Position numbers and translations under genes: made by a program
Shown here: in pieces, positions 18,412-25,826 of the stretch
How the letters are laid out: each line of letters starts with the position of its first letter
Numbering within the stretch: the stretch's first letter is position 1
NCBI RefSeq assembly: GCF_023702225.1
Contig: NZ_JAMQCO010000003.1
Location: 62,001 to 126,000 of the forward strand
Reading direction: 5' to 3'
DNA: 64,000 bases
Origin: Aureimonas altamirensis
GTDB lineage: Bacteria; Pseudomonadota; Alphaproteobacteria; Rhizobiales; Rhizobiaceae
The notes under the pieces: model-generated
What the model was told of the DNA's origin: nothing
Databases searched by the model: none
Seen by the model: the letters and a program-made list of their open reading frames with translations, nothing else

Positions 18412-19235
18412 CGTGTGGCTCCCGTTGTCTCGACAGGTTGAGAGAACAGCAGATCGTGGATTTCCGCTTCGAGCTCGGCGGCCTTTGCTGGGGACTGGTC
18501 GGAGCGATCCAGCCCGTTCAACTCCGCCTTCACCTGGCCGGGATGCGGCGACAGGAGCAGGATCCGATTGCCGATCTTGATGGCCTCCGCGATCGAGTGG
18601 GTCACGAACAGGACGGTGAACCGGGTATCGTCCCAGAGCTCCAGCAGCTCGTCCTGCATCTTGGCGCGCGTCAGCGCGTCGAGAGCGGCAAAGGGCTCGT
18701 CCATCAGGAGAATGTCCGGTTCCATCGCCATTCCCCTGGCGATGGCCACACGCTGCTTCATGCCGCCGGACAGCATGTGAGGATACTTGTCGGCGAAAGC
18801 GCCGAGGTTGACCTTATCGAGATATCGCCGGGCTCGATCAGACGCTTCCTTCCACCCGGAGCAACGGCCGGTCGCGACGAGCGGGAACATGACGTTCTGC
18901 AGCACGGTCTTCCACGGCAGGAGCTGGTCGAACTCCTGGAAGACCATCATCCTGTCCGGTCCCGGCTCGGTCACCGGCCGGCCGTTCAGGCTGATCTGTC
19001 CTTCGGCGGGACGATGGAAACCGCCGATCGCCTTCAGGAGCGTGGACTTGCCGCAGCCGGATGGGCCCAGCAGCACGAAGCGGTCGCCCTTGCAGACGTC
19101 GGCGCTCACCTTGTAGGTGGCCATGACCGAATGGCCGGCCGCGACATACTGCAAGGTGACGCCGTCTATGCGCAGGACAGGGTCTGCCGGCATGGCGACG
19201 TCCTGCAGCGTTGCCGATCTGCTCATCATGTTCAT
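18408..19235 (-). CDS. ABC transporter ATP-binding protein, NitT/TauT class
   Basis: This is the 275-residue nucleotide-binding subunit of the importer. Visible are Walker A (LGPSGCGKSTLL), the Q-loop (MMVFQEFDQLLPWKT), the signature motif (MLSGGMKQRVAIARG), Walker B (DILLMDEPFAALD) and the switch histidine (VLFVTHSIAEA). The SsuB/TauB type is indicated by the LLPWKT after the Q-loop. A strong GAGGAGG precedes the ATG. It overlaps the permease gene by four bases and lies 34 bp downstream of the binding-protein gene, so the three form one unit. Confidence 0.93.
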   Translation of the reverse strand: MNMMSRSATLQDVAMPADPVLRIDGVTLQYVAAGHSVMATYKVSADVCKGDRFVLLGPSGCGKSTLLKAIGGFHRPAEGQISLNGRPVTEPGPDRMMVFQEFDQLLPWKTVLQNVMFPLVATGRCSGWKEASDRARRYLDKVNLGAFADKYPHMLSGGMKQRVAIARGMAMEPDILLMDEPFAALDALTRAKMQDELLELWDDTRFTVLFVTHSIAEAIKIGNRILLLSPHPGQVKAELNGLDRSDQSPAKAAELEAEIHDLLFSQPVETTGATR

Positions 19236-19269
19236 GGGTTCCTCCTCGTTTCGGGTTTCCCCGGGCCGA

Positions 19270-20271
19270 TCAATCGGCGTTCGCTGCCTGTGGCCGCGAC
19301 TTCAGATCGTCGAAGAAATAATCGCGCCAATCCTGCGGCGCTTCGCCGATCAGGCCGATCCTGGCCATGAATTCCGCCGTCTGGAAGGTTCCCATCGGCA
19401 GCGACTGGAAGACGTTGCCGTCATCCGCGAGCATCTGTGCGAAGGCGGCCTTTTCGAACCGCTCACCGGTCGAGGCAAGGTAAAGCTCTGCGGCCCGCGT
19501 AGGGTCATCGTTGATGATCTGCTGAGCTTCTTCGAGAGCCTCCAGGAAGACGCCCACATCCTGAGGGTTGTCGTCGTGCCATTGCGTTCGTGCGACGGCC
19601 ATCAGGTTGGTGGTCGGGCCGGCTACGTCGAGCGTACTCAGCACCGGGTGCATGCCCTCCATGTCGAGGAGCTGCTGATAATAGGGCGGGCCGGCGAACA
19701 TCGTGTCGATCGCACCATTGGGCGTGACCATCGCCTGGACGGCATCCGTGAAGCCAAGCTGAACCATCATCGGATCGAAGCGGTTGGGCTCCCCGAACTC
19801 CTTGTCCAGGGCCATCTGAAGGTAGATGGCCTGGTTGGAGACGCGTAGCGATGTAACAGAGATGCGGTTCTCGGGCTTGAAGTCCGCCAGGCTCCTGACG
19901 GTCGGATCCTTGGTCACGAGAATGCTCTCCGTGCCACTGACGGCAGCGACCGCCTTGATGTCCCCCCGCGTGCGCGACCAGAGCAGCAGAGCGTTGGACA
20001 GGCCCACCCCGATCACATCGACATTGCCTGAAATCAGCGCGTCCGTGACGGCAGAGCCTGACGGGAAACTCAGATACTGGGGCGTCAGGTCGAGGCCGGC
20101 GGCCTCGGCATGCTTTTCGATCAGCCCGGCCTCCTTCATCACGTGAAACGGCGCGAACAGGATGCCTGTGCCCGCGGCGATGCGGATTTCGTCCGCGCGA
20201 GCGGCGCCCACGACGCCGACAAGGCCCATGACGAGGGCAATGGCAGAGGCGGCTAGTCTTGAATGTCTCAT
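19270..20271 (-). CDS. ABC transporter substrate-binding protein, NMT1/SsuA-like
   Basis: This is the 333-residue periplasmic receptor of the importer. It has a Sec signal peptide (about residues 1-26, ending GAARA-D). The mature part follows the NMT1/THI5-like binding fold: IAAGTGILFAPFHVMKEAGL at the start, GSAVTDALISGNVDVIGVG for the first ligand loop, then GAIDTMFAGPPYYQQLL. Ligand identity is not readable. The neighbours (aldolase, hydroxyacid dehydrogenases) suggest a small carboxylic or aromatic acid rather than nitrate or taurine. It has the lowest similarity to the second NMT1-type receptor at 62223-63245 outside the general fold. Confidence 0.87.
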   Translation of the reverse strand: MRHSRLAASAIALVMGLVGVVGAARADEIRIAAGTGILFAPFHVMKEAGLIEKHAEAAGLDLTPQYLSFPSGSAVTDALISGNVDVIGVGLSNALLLWSRTRGDIKAVAAVSGTESILVTKDPTVRSLADFKPENRISVTSLRVSNQAIYLQMALDKEFGEPNRFDPMMVQLGFTDAVQAMVTPNGAIDTMFAGPPYYQQLLDMEGMHPVLSTLDVAGPTTNLMAVARTQWHDDNPQDVGVFLEALEEAQQIINDDPTRAAELYLASTGERFEKAAFAQMLADDGNVFQSLPMGTFQTAEFMARIGLIGEAPQDWRDYFFDDLKSRPQAANAD

Positions 20272-20331
20272 TATGATCCTCCCAGATTTCGGTTCGTTGC
20301 GGGCGCCCTCCCCGGCGCCCTTTACCTGCGA

Positions 20332-21351
20332 TCAGGCAACAGCGCCGTATCGTCCTCGTTCGGCATGCAGCGCGGCTGCAGGGTTCAGACAAAGATCCGC
20401 GATTTCTTTCGGAAGCGCGTTTCCCGTGGCCGCGGCGTCGAGATAGGCGACGACGTTGCGGGCGGCCTGCGCAGCCATCTCATCCAGCGCTTCGGGCGTG
20501 GAGCCGCCGACATGCGGTGTCAGGATGACGTTCGGATGCCGACGCAGCGGCCCATCGGCCAGCGGCTCATTCGCGAAGGTATCCAGCGCGGCCGCGGCAA
20601 GGCGACCGCTATCCAGCATAGAGACGAGCGCGGCCTCGTCGATCAGTTCACCCCTGGCCGTGTTTACCAGGATCGAGCCATGCTTCATCCGCGAGAGAGC
20701 CCTTTCGTCGATCAACGGCGCGGCCCCGCGCACGGCCGGGCAATGCAGGCTTACGACATCGCTCCGCTCCAGCAGATCCGTAAGGCTTTCGCAAAAGGTA
20801 GGCCCGGCCGTCTCCGTCGGCGGCCGGACAGGATCCAGCGCCACGATCCGCATTCCCATGGCGCACGCGATATCGCCGACCTGACGGGCAATGCGTCCGT
20901 AACCGACAAGACCAAGCGTCTTGCCCGCCAGTTGCATGCCGTCCCCGGCGCGGCTCCACTCGCCCAGGCGCACGCTTCGGTCGAAGCGTGCGATCCTGCG
21001 CGCCGCAGCCAGCATCAATCCCACCGAAAACTCCGCAACCGCCCTCGCATTCGCGCCAGGCGTCGAAAACACGCTGATGCCCTGTCGGCTGGCCGCAGCC
21101 ACGTCGATATTGCTGGTGCCGGTACCGTGCTTCGAGATGACTTTCAGCGATGGACAGGCACTCAGGAGGTCGGCGGACAAATGCATCGTCCGGGAGATGA
21201 TCCCCTCTACCGGCTCCGTATCGAGGATGTGTCGCAAGCCTTCGGTGTCGGCGTAATCAGAAACGTAGCGCGGCGTGCAGCCGCCGCTTGCCAGAATGGC
21301 CTCGCCGGCAGGCGCCAGTGCGGGCGCGGTTATGAGGACGATGCGTTGCAT
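20332..21351 (-). CDS. D-2-hydroxyacid dehydrogenase, SerA-like
   Basis: This 339-residue NAD-dependent dehydrogenase belongs to the phosphoglycerate dehydrogenase/formate dehydrogenase superfamily. It shows LVGYGRIARQVGDIACAMG (Rossmann motif), NTARGELIDEAAL (catalytic Arg), DTFANEPLADG (Glu) and LTPHVGGSTPEA (His). The C-terminal ACT domain of true SerA is missing, so serine synthesis is unlikely. It is the first gene of the cluster and is read divergently from the LysR gene across a 96-bp gap, the usual place for a LysR-controlled target. The SD is GGGAGGG before the ATG. Confidence 0.87.
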   Translation of the reverse strand: MQRIVLITAPALAPAGEAILASGGCTPRYVSDYADTEGLRHILDTEPVEGIISRTMHLSADLLSACPSLKVISKHGTGTSNIDVAAASRQGISVFSTPGANARAVAEFSVGLMLAAARRIARFDRSVRLGEWSRAGDGMQLAGKTLGLVGYGRIARQVGDIACAMGMRIVALDPVRPPTETAGPTFCESLTDLLERSDVVSLHCPAVRGAAPLIDERALSRMKHGSILVNTARGELIDEAALVSMLDSGRLAAAALDTFANEPLADGPLRRHPNVILTPHVGGSTPEALDEMAAQAARNVVAYLDAAATGNALPKEIADLCLNPAAALHAERGRYGAVA

Positions 21352-21357
21352 GAGGCT

Positions 21358-21373
21358 ATTCCCTCCCCGGAAT
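21358..21373. promoter_or_regulatory. Short dyad in the divergent LysR promoter region
   Basis: ATTCC-CTCCCC-GGAAT is a perfect 5-bp inverted repeat between the divergent dehydrogenase and LysR genes, overlapping the dehydrogenase ribosome binding site. The rest of the gap is AT-rich (TATATAAAAT around 21410-21420), the obvious place for the promoters. LysR regulators bind T-N11-A dyads in such gaps, but I cannot say that this dyad is the site. Confidence 0.3.
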
Positions 21374-21447
21374 GACGCTATCGAACCACCCTTGATTCAT
21401 TCTGTCCAATATATAAAATTCACTCTTCTATAACTTTCGGGAATAAT

Positions 21448-22323
21448 ATGAACGAGCGCGACCTGAGGTATTTCCTGGCAATCGTCGACTGTCGGGGCGT
21501 CGGCGCGGCAGCGGACCGCCTGGGCGTCACGCAGCCTGCAGTGACCAAGTGCGTCGACCGGCTCGAGGATCTGTTGCGCACGCCCCTTCTTGCAAGAAAG
21601 GGGCGCTACGTCGAATTGACGCCGGCCGGAATGCTGTTCCACCGGCGCGCAAAGGCGATCCTCCTGCGCATGGAAGACGCCATGCAGGAACTGTCCAGCC
21701 ACGCATCGGGTCTGAGCGGGCATGTTCGCCTGGGGGCCGCTGCCACCATGACGGAGGCGCTTTTGCCTGGCGTCATCGACAAGATCATGCGGGAGACACC
21801 AGGCATCACGATCGAGCTGACCACCGGGATGAACGACGTCCTGCGCGAGGCACTACGGGAAAACCGGCTCGATCTCCTGGTTAGCCCAACGGTTGACGGC
21901 GGAGAGGAATTCGAAAGCGAGCCCCTGATCTCGGACAAGGTCGTCGTCGTTGCCAGACAGGGCCACCCGCTTGCCGACGCCCTGGCGCCAATGCCCGAAA
22001 TGTTGCGATACGAGTGGATTCTGCCGCCATCCACCGTCGCCTTGCGGCGTTGGCTGGACCACTCATTCGAACGCGCGGGGCTTCCGCATCCGCGTGTTCA
22101 GGTAGAGGTCAACTCCCTCGTCCTTATGCCCCGACTGATCGGCAATACCGATTTGATAAGCTTCGCCTCCAGTCAAAAGCTCGGCGGAACGAACCTGATC
22201 GAGATCGCCTGCCCCGAAACCACCCATGATCGCAGTTTCGGCCTGCTCTATCGGCGCGATGCCTACCGCTCGCCCGCCGTCGATACGGTGGCCGATTTTC
22301 TACGGCGCGTCACCGCATCGTGA
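21448..22323 (+). CDS. LysR-family transcriptional regulator
   Basis: This is a 291-residue LysR-type regulator. The N-terminal winged helix-turn-helix is clear: RYFLAIVDCRGVGAAADRLG, then VTQPAVTKCVDRLEDLL and LTPAGMLFHRRAKAIL. The rest is the periplasmic-binding-protein-like effector domain. Being divergent from the dehydrogenase/ABC importer cluster, it probably senses the imported compound or its first product and controls that operon and itself. The true effector is unknown. It ends 97 bp before the convergent fad operon, with a perfect palindrome in between. Confidence 0.92.
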   Translation: MNERDLRYFLAIVDCRGVGAAADRLGVTQPAVTKCVDRLEDLLRTPLLARKGRYVELTPAGMLFHRRAKAILLRMEDAMQELSSHASGLSGHVRLGAAATMTEALLPGVIDKIMRETPGITIELTTGMNDVLREALRENRLDLLVSPTVDGGEEFESEPLISDKVVVVARQGHPLADALAPMPEMLRYEWILPPSTVALRRWLDHSFERAGLPHPRVQVEVNSLVLMPRLIGNTDLISFASSQKLGGTNLIEIACPETTHDRSFGLLYRRDAYRSPAVDTVADFLRRVTAS

Positions 22324-22378
22324 CGGGCCTCATAATTGCACCTTGAAGGCGATGCTGCCGGGTGCCGCAGATGCCGTC

Positions 22379-22422
22379 CCGATTGACAACGGAATCGGTG
22401 TGACCGGCAACGTTGCCGGTCA
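22379..22422. terminator. Two hairpins between convergent LysR gene and fad operon
   Basis: CCGATT (22379-22384) pairs with AATCGG (22393-22398). It is followed by a perfect 22-bp palindrome TGACCGGCAA-CG-TTGCCGGTCA (22401-22422). The palindrome covers the stop codon of the FadJ-like gene. No T run follows on either strand, so this would be a Rho-assisted or factor-blocking terminator, or a protein site. Confidence 0.5.
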
Positions 22423-24546
22423 GGCTCGATCTGCGATCGTGCTCCAACCCGGATCCGGCCGAAACCGGGCACCATGCTTTTCCGCAAGCTCGTCCATGCG
22501 CCGCACGACGGACTCTATCCCGCGATCGCGTGCGTATTTCATCGGCCCGCCGCGGAAGGGCGCGAAGCCGGTTCCGAACACCATGGCGCCGTCCGCCAGG
22601 TCCGGGTCGGACACCACTCCCTCGCGCAGAGCGGCGACCACGGCGTTGAGCATGGGCAGGATCAGGCGGTCCTCCAGATCCGGATCGTCCTTCGCGCCAT
22701 CCGGTATGGCGTCGACATGGACTTTTTTCGGCTTGCCGCCTTCGTACTCGTAGAGGCCGCCATTCGTCTTCGCGCCGAGCCGGCCTTCCCTGACCATCTG
22801 GACCAGCCAGGCCGGCGTTTCCGGAAAATCGCCTCCAAGCCCCTCGCGGAGCGAGGTCGAGACGTCGAGCGCGATATCGAGCCCAACCCGGTCCGCCAGC
22901 TCGACCGGACCCATCGGCATGCCGAATGCTTCGGCACGGGCGTCTATGCGTTCCTTCGGCAGACCCTCGCCCACCATCAGCAGCGCTTCGGCCATGTATG
23001 GCGTCAAGGCCCGGTTGACGAGGAAGCCCGGTGCCGAACGGACCGGCGCCGGAAGGCGCGACAGTTCCACCGCAAAGGCGGTGGCGCGGCGCAACGTTTC
23101 CGCCCCGGCGTCGGGATGCGAGACGATCTCGACGAGTTGCATGCGGGAGACCGGATTGAAGAAATGCAGGCCGACGAACCGGCCGCGGTCGGCAAGCCCT
23201 TCGGAAAGCTGTTCCAGCGGCAGGGCCGAGGTATTGGTGGCCAGAAGCGCGCCTTCCTTCAGGCGCGGCTCCACACTCTGGTAGATCGAACGCTTCACCT
23301 CGAGACGCTCGGGCGCCGCCTCGATGACGAGGTCGGCATGCGTTACGCCGATGCCATCCGGATCGGGGATCAGCCTGTCCAGCGCATCGCGCGTCTTCAA
23401 ATCGTTCTTCAGCGTTGCGGCCATCATCCCGGCACCGGCCTTGACGGCCCGCCCGATCGGCTTCAGGTCGATATCCTGCAAGGTCACGGTAAAGCCCTGG
23501 CGTGCAGCCCAGGCGGCGATGTCGCCGCCCATCGCGCCCGCGCCGATCACATGGACATGCGATATCGCGGACTTGCCGGACTTCAGGCCGCGCATCTTCT
23601 CCCGCAGGAAAAAGACGCGGACCAGATTCTGCGCCGTCGGCGTCTCGATCAGTTCGGCAAAGCTGTCCAGCTCGGCCTTGCGCATGGCGTCGGCGCTACC
23701 GCCATTGGCTTCCCATATGTCGATAAGCTTGTAGGGCGCCGGATAATGCGCCTTCGGAGCGGTTTCCGCCGCCTTCCTGCGCATCTGCTTGGCAATCAAA
23801 CTGCGGGCCGGACGCAGCGCGAAGGCGCGCCGCCGCAAACCGGCGTCGCGTTGCCGCATCTCTCCCGAGCGGATGGCCGTCACGGCATTGGCGACGTGGC
23901 GCTCCTCCAGCGCGGCATCGACAAGCCCGATGCTGCGGGCCCGTCGGGCGTCGACCGGCTTGCCGGTCAGCATCATCGTCATAGCCTCGATCGGGTCCGC
24001 CACCTCCAGCGAGCGGAAGGTGCCGCCAAGCCCCGGATGCAGGCCCAGCATGACCTCGGGGAAGCCGAGCGAAGCACCCTTGACGGCAAGGCGGAAGCGG
24101 CAGGCGAGTGCGATCTCGAGGCCGGCGCCCAGGCAATGGCCGTGTATGACCGCGATGGTGGGCATCGGCAGGGCCGCGAGGCGGTCCAGCACGATATGGC
24201 CCTGCCCCAGCATGGACCGGATGTCCTGGGTGGATGCCCCGACGAACTGGTTGATATCGGCGCCGGCCGCAAAACCTGCCGGTTTGGCCGAACGCAGGAC
24301 GACGGCGGCCGGCCGCTCTTCCTCGATCCGGTCGACGACGGAATTGAGCTCTTCGAGCACATCCCGATCCACCACGTTGACCGACTTGCCCGGCCTGTCC
24401 AGCACCAGCCAGAAGACCCTGTCCGCATCCATCGCGTAGCGCCAGTTGCCCTGCGGCTGGGCATCGCGCGCCGCGCCCAGTTCGATGATGCGGGGCGTCA
24501 ACGCTTCGAGCATCTTGTCCATATGACCCGTCATACCTCCCGTCAT
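22420..24546 (-). CDS. Fatty-acid oxidation multifunctional protein, FadJ/FadB-like
   Basis: This 708-residue bifunctional beta-oxidation enzyme has an N-terminal enoyl-CoA hydratase domain (about residues 30-210; HGHCLGAGLEIALACRFRLA, FPEVMLGLHPGLGGTF) and a C-terminal 3-hydroxyacyl-CoA dehydrogenase (HVIGAGAMGGDIAAWAA as NAD site; GLHFFNPVSRMQLVEI in the catalytic domain). Start is taken as ATG 24546, which overlaps the thiolase stop by four bases; ATG 24534 and 24522 are in-frame alternatives. It is the last gene of the fadE-thiolase-fadJ operon and ends inside a perfect palindrome. Confidence 0.92.
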   Translation of the reverse strand: MTGGMTGHMDKMLEALTPRIIELGAARDAQPQGNWRYAMDADRVFWLVLDRPGKSVNVVDRDVLEELNSVVDRIEEERPAAVVLRSAKPAGFAAGADINQFVGASTQDIRSMLGQGHIVLDRLAALPMPTIAVIHGHCLGAGLEIALACRFRLAVKGASLGFPEVMLGLHPGLGGTFRSLEVADPIEAMTMMLTGKPVDARRARSIGLVDAALEERHVANAVTAIRSGEMRQRDAGLRRRAFALRPARSLIAKQMRRKAAETAPKAHYPAPYKLIDIWEANGGSADAMRKAELDSFAELIETPTAQNLVRVFFLREKMRGLKSGKSAISHVHVIGAGAMGGDIAAWAARQGFTVTLQDIDLKPIGRAVKAGAGMMAATLKNDLKTRDALDRLIPDPDGIGVTHADLVIEAAPERLEVKRSIYQSVEPRLKEGALLATNTSALPLEQLSEGLADRGRFVGLHFFNPVSRMQLVEIVSHPDAGAETLRRATAFAVELSRLPAPVRSAPGFLVNRALTPYMAEALLMVGEGLPKERIDARAEAFGMPMGPVELADRVGLDIALDVSTSLREGLGGDFPETPAWLVQMVREGRLGAKTNGGLYEYEGGKPKKVHVDAIPDGAKDDPDLEDRLILPMLNAVVAALREGVVSDPDLADGAMVFGTGFAPFRGGPMKYARDRGIESVVRRMDELAEKHGARFRPDPGWSTIADRA

Positions 24547-25826
24547 GCCGCTTCGAGCAGCATGGCGCCGCCTTGTCCGCCGCCGATGCATTCCGTTGCG
24601 ATGCCCTGCCTGAGGCCGCGCTGGCGCATGGCATTGGCCAGGTGAAGCGTGATGCGCGTACCGCTGGTGCCCACCGGGTGCCCGAGGGAGATCGCCCCGC
24701 CATCGACGTTCAGCCGCTCGCGGTCGATCGTGCCGGCAGCGCCGTCGAAGCCCAGCACGTCGCGGCAGACCTGTTCGTCCTCGAATGCCGCAAGGCATGC
24801 CAGCACCTGGGCTGCAAACGCCTCGTTCAGCTCCCATAGGTCGATATCGCCGACGGACAGGTTACGCCGCTTCAGGATGGGCGCCGTCGCCATGACCGGC
24901 CCCAAGCCCATGATGGAAGGATCGAGCGCGCCCCAGTGCGAGTCCACGATCCGTGCCAAAGGCCTCAGATCGTGCTTGCGCACGGCCTCCTCGCTGGCGA
25001 GGATGGTCCAGGCGGCGCCGTCCGTGATCTGCGACGAATTGCCGGCCGTGACGTTGCCGTAGGGCTTCTCGAAGACGGGCTTCAGGCCCGCCAGGCTCTT
25101 CACGGAACTGTCCGGCCGCACGCCGTCGTCATGGTCGAAGACCTGCCCGTCCCGCGCGACTGCGGGAAGCAATTCGCCGGCCAGCCGCCCTTCGGCCTGT
25201 GCCGCGGCAAGACGGTGGTGGCTTTCCGCCGCGTAGGCATCGGCATCGCGGCGTGTGACGCCGAATATGTGGCCGATCTTCTCGGCCGTCTGCCCCATGC
25301 CGAGATCGGTGATGGGATCGGTCAGGCCGCGCTCCAGCCCGATCTCCGGCTTGAGGAAGCCGGGCTTGAGGCCGGCGAGCGCCTTGAGCCTGTCGGCGGT
25401 GCTGCGCGCGCCGTTGAGCCGCGCGAACCAGTCCACCGCCTCGCGGCGCAGCACCAGCGGCGAATGACTGAGCGACTCCGCGCCGCCGGCCAGCACGATC
25501 TCCGCATGGCCGCCCTCGATGGTGCGGTAGGCGGTGTCCATGGATTGCATCCCGGAACCGCAATTGATCTGCACGGTGAAGGCGGGTGTCGCCTCGGGAA
25601 GGCCGAGCCGCAATCCGGCGACCCGCGCGGGGTTCATCTCGTCGGCGACCACGTTGACGCAACCGAGGATGACGAGATCGATCAGCGCCTTGTCGAAATT
25701 CTGCCGCAACAGCAGCGGGCGTCCGCACTGAACGGCAAGATCGACGGGCGTGAACGGGCCGGGCTTGCCGCGCGCCTTCAGGAAGGGCGTGCGCGCCCCA
25801 TCCACCAGATAGACGGGACGGCTCAT
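24543..25826 (-). CDS. Acetyl-CoA C-acyltransferase (3-ketoacyl-CoA thiolase), FadI-like
   Basis: This is a 427-residue thiolase for the last step of beta-oxidation. The nucleophilic cysteine is in INCGSGMQSMDTAYR (about residue 87). The second catalytic region is SLGHPVGTSGTRI, and the final CIGGGQGGAMLLEAA carries the general-base cysteine. Length fits the FadI/trifunctional-type group rather than the 390-residue PhaA group. It overlaps both neighbours by four bases, consistent with a complex made in fixed proportion with the FadJ-like protein. Confidence 0.93.
   Translation of the reverse strand: MSRPVYLVDGARTPFLKARGKPGPFTPVDLAVQCGRPLLLRQNFDKALIDLVILGCVNVVADEMNPARVAGLRLGLPEATPAFTVQINCGSGMQSMDTAYRTIEGGHAEIVLAGGAESLSHSPLVLRREAVDWFARLNGARSTADRLKALAGLKPGFLKPEIGLERGLTDPITDLGMGQTAEKIGHIFGVTRRDADAYAAESHHRLAAAQAEGRLAGELLPAVARDGQVFDHDDGVRPDSSVKSLAGLKPVFEKPYGNVTAGNSSQITDGAAWTILASEEAVRKHDLRPLARIVDSHWGALDPSIMGLGPVMATAPILKRRNLSVGDIDLWELNEAFAAQVLACLAAFEDEQVCRDVLGFDGAAGTIDRERLNVDGGAISLGHPVGTSGTRITLHLANAMRQRGLRQGIATECIGGGQGGAMLLEAA

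Noticed and set aside
20332-21351. Dehydrogenase called as SerA
   Set aside because: It lacks the ACT domain and stands in a LysR-controlled catabolic cluster.
22420-24837. An 805-codon version of the FadJ-like protein
   Set aside because: The extra N-terminal residues are out-of-frame thiolase sequence. The natural start overlaps the thiolase stop at 24546.
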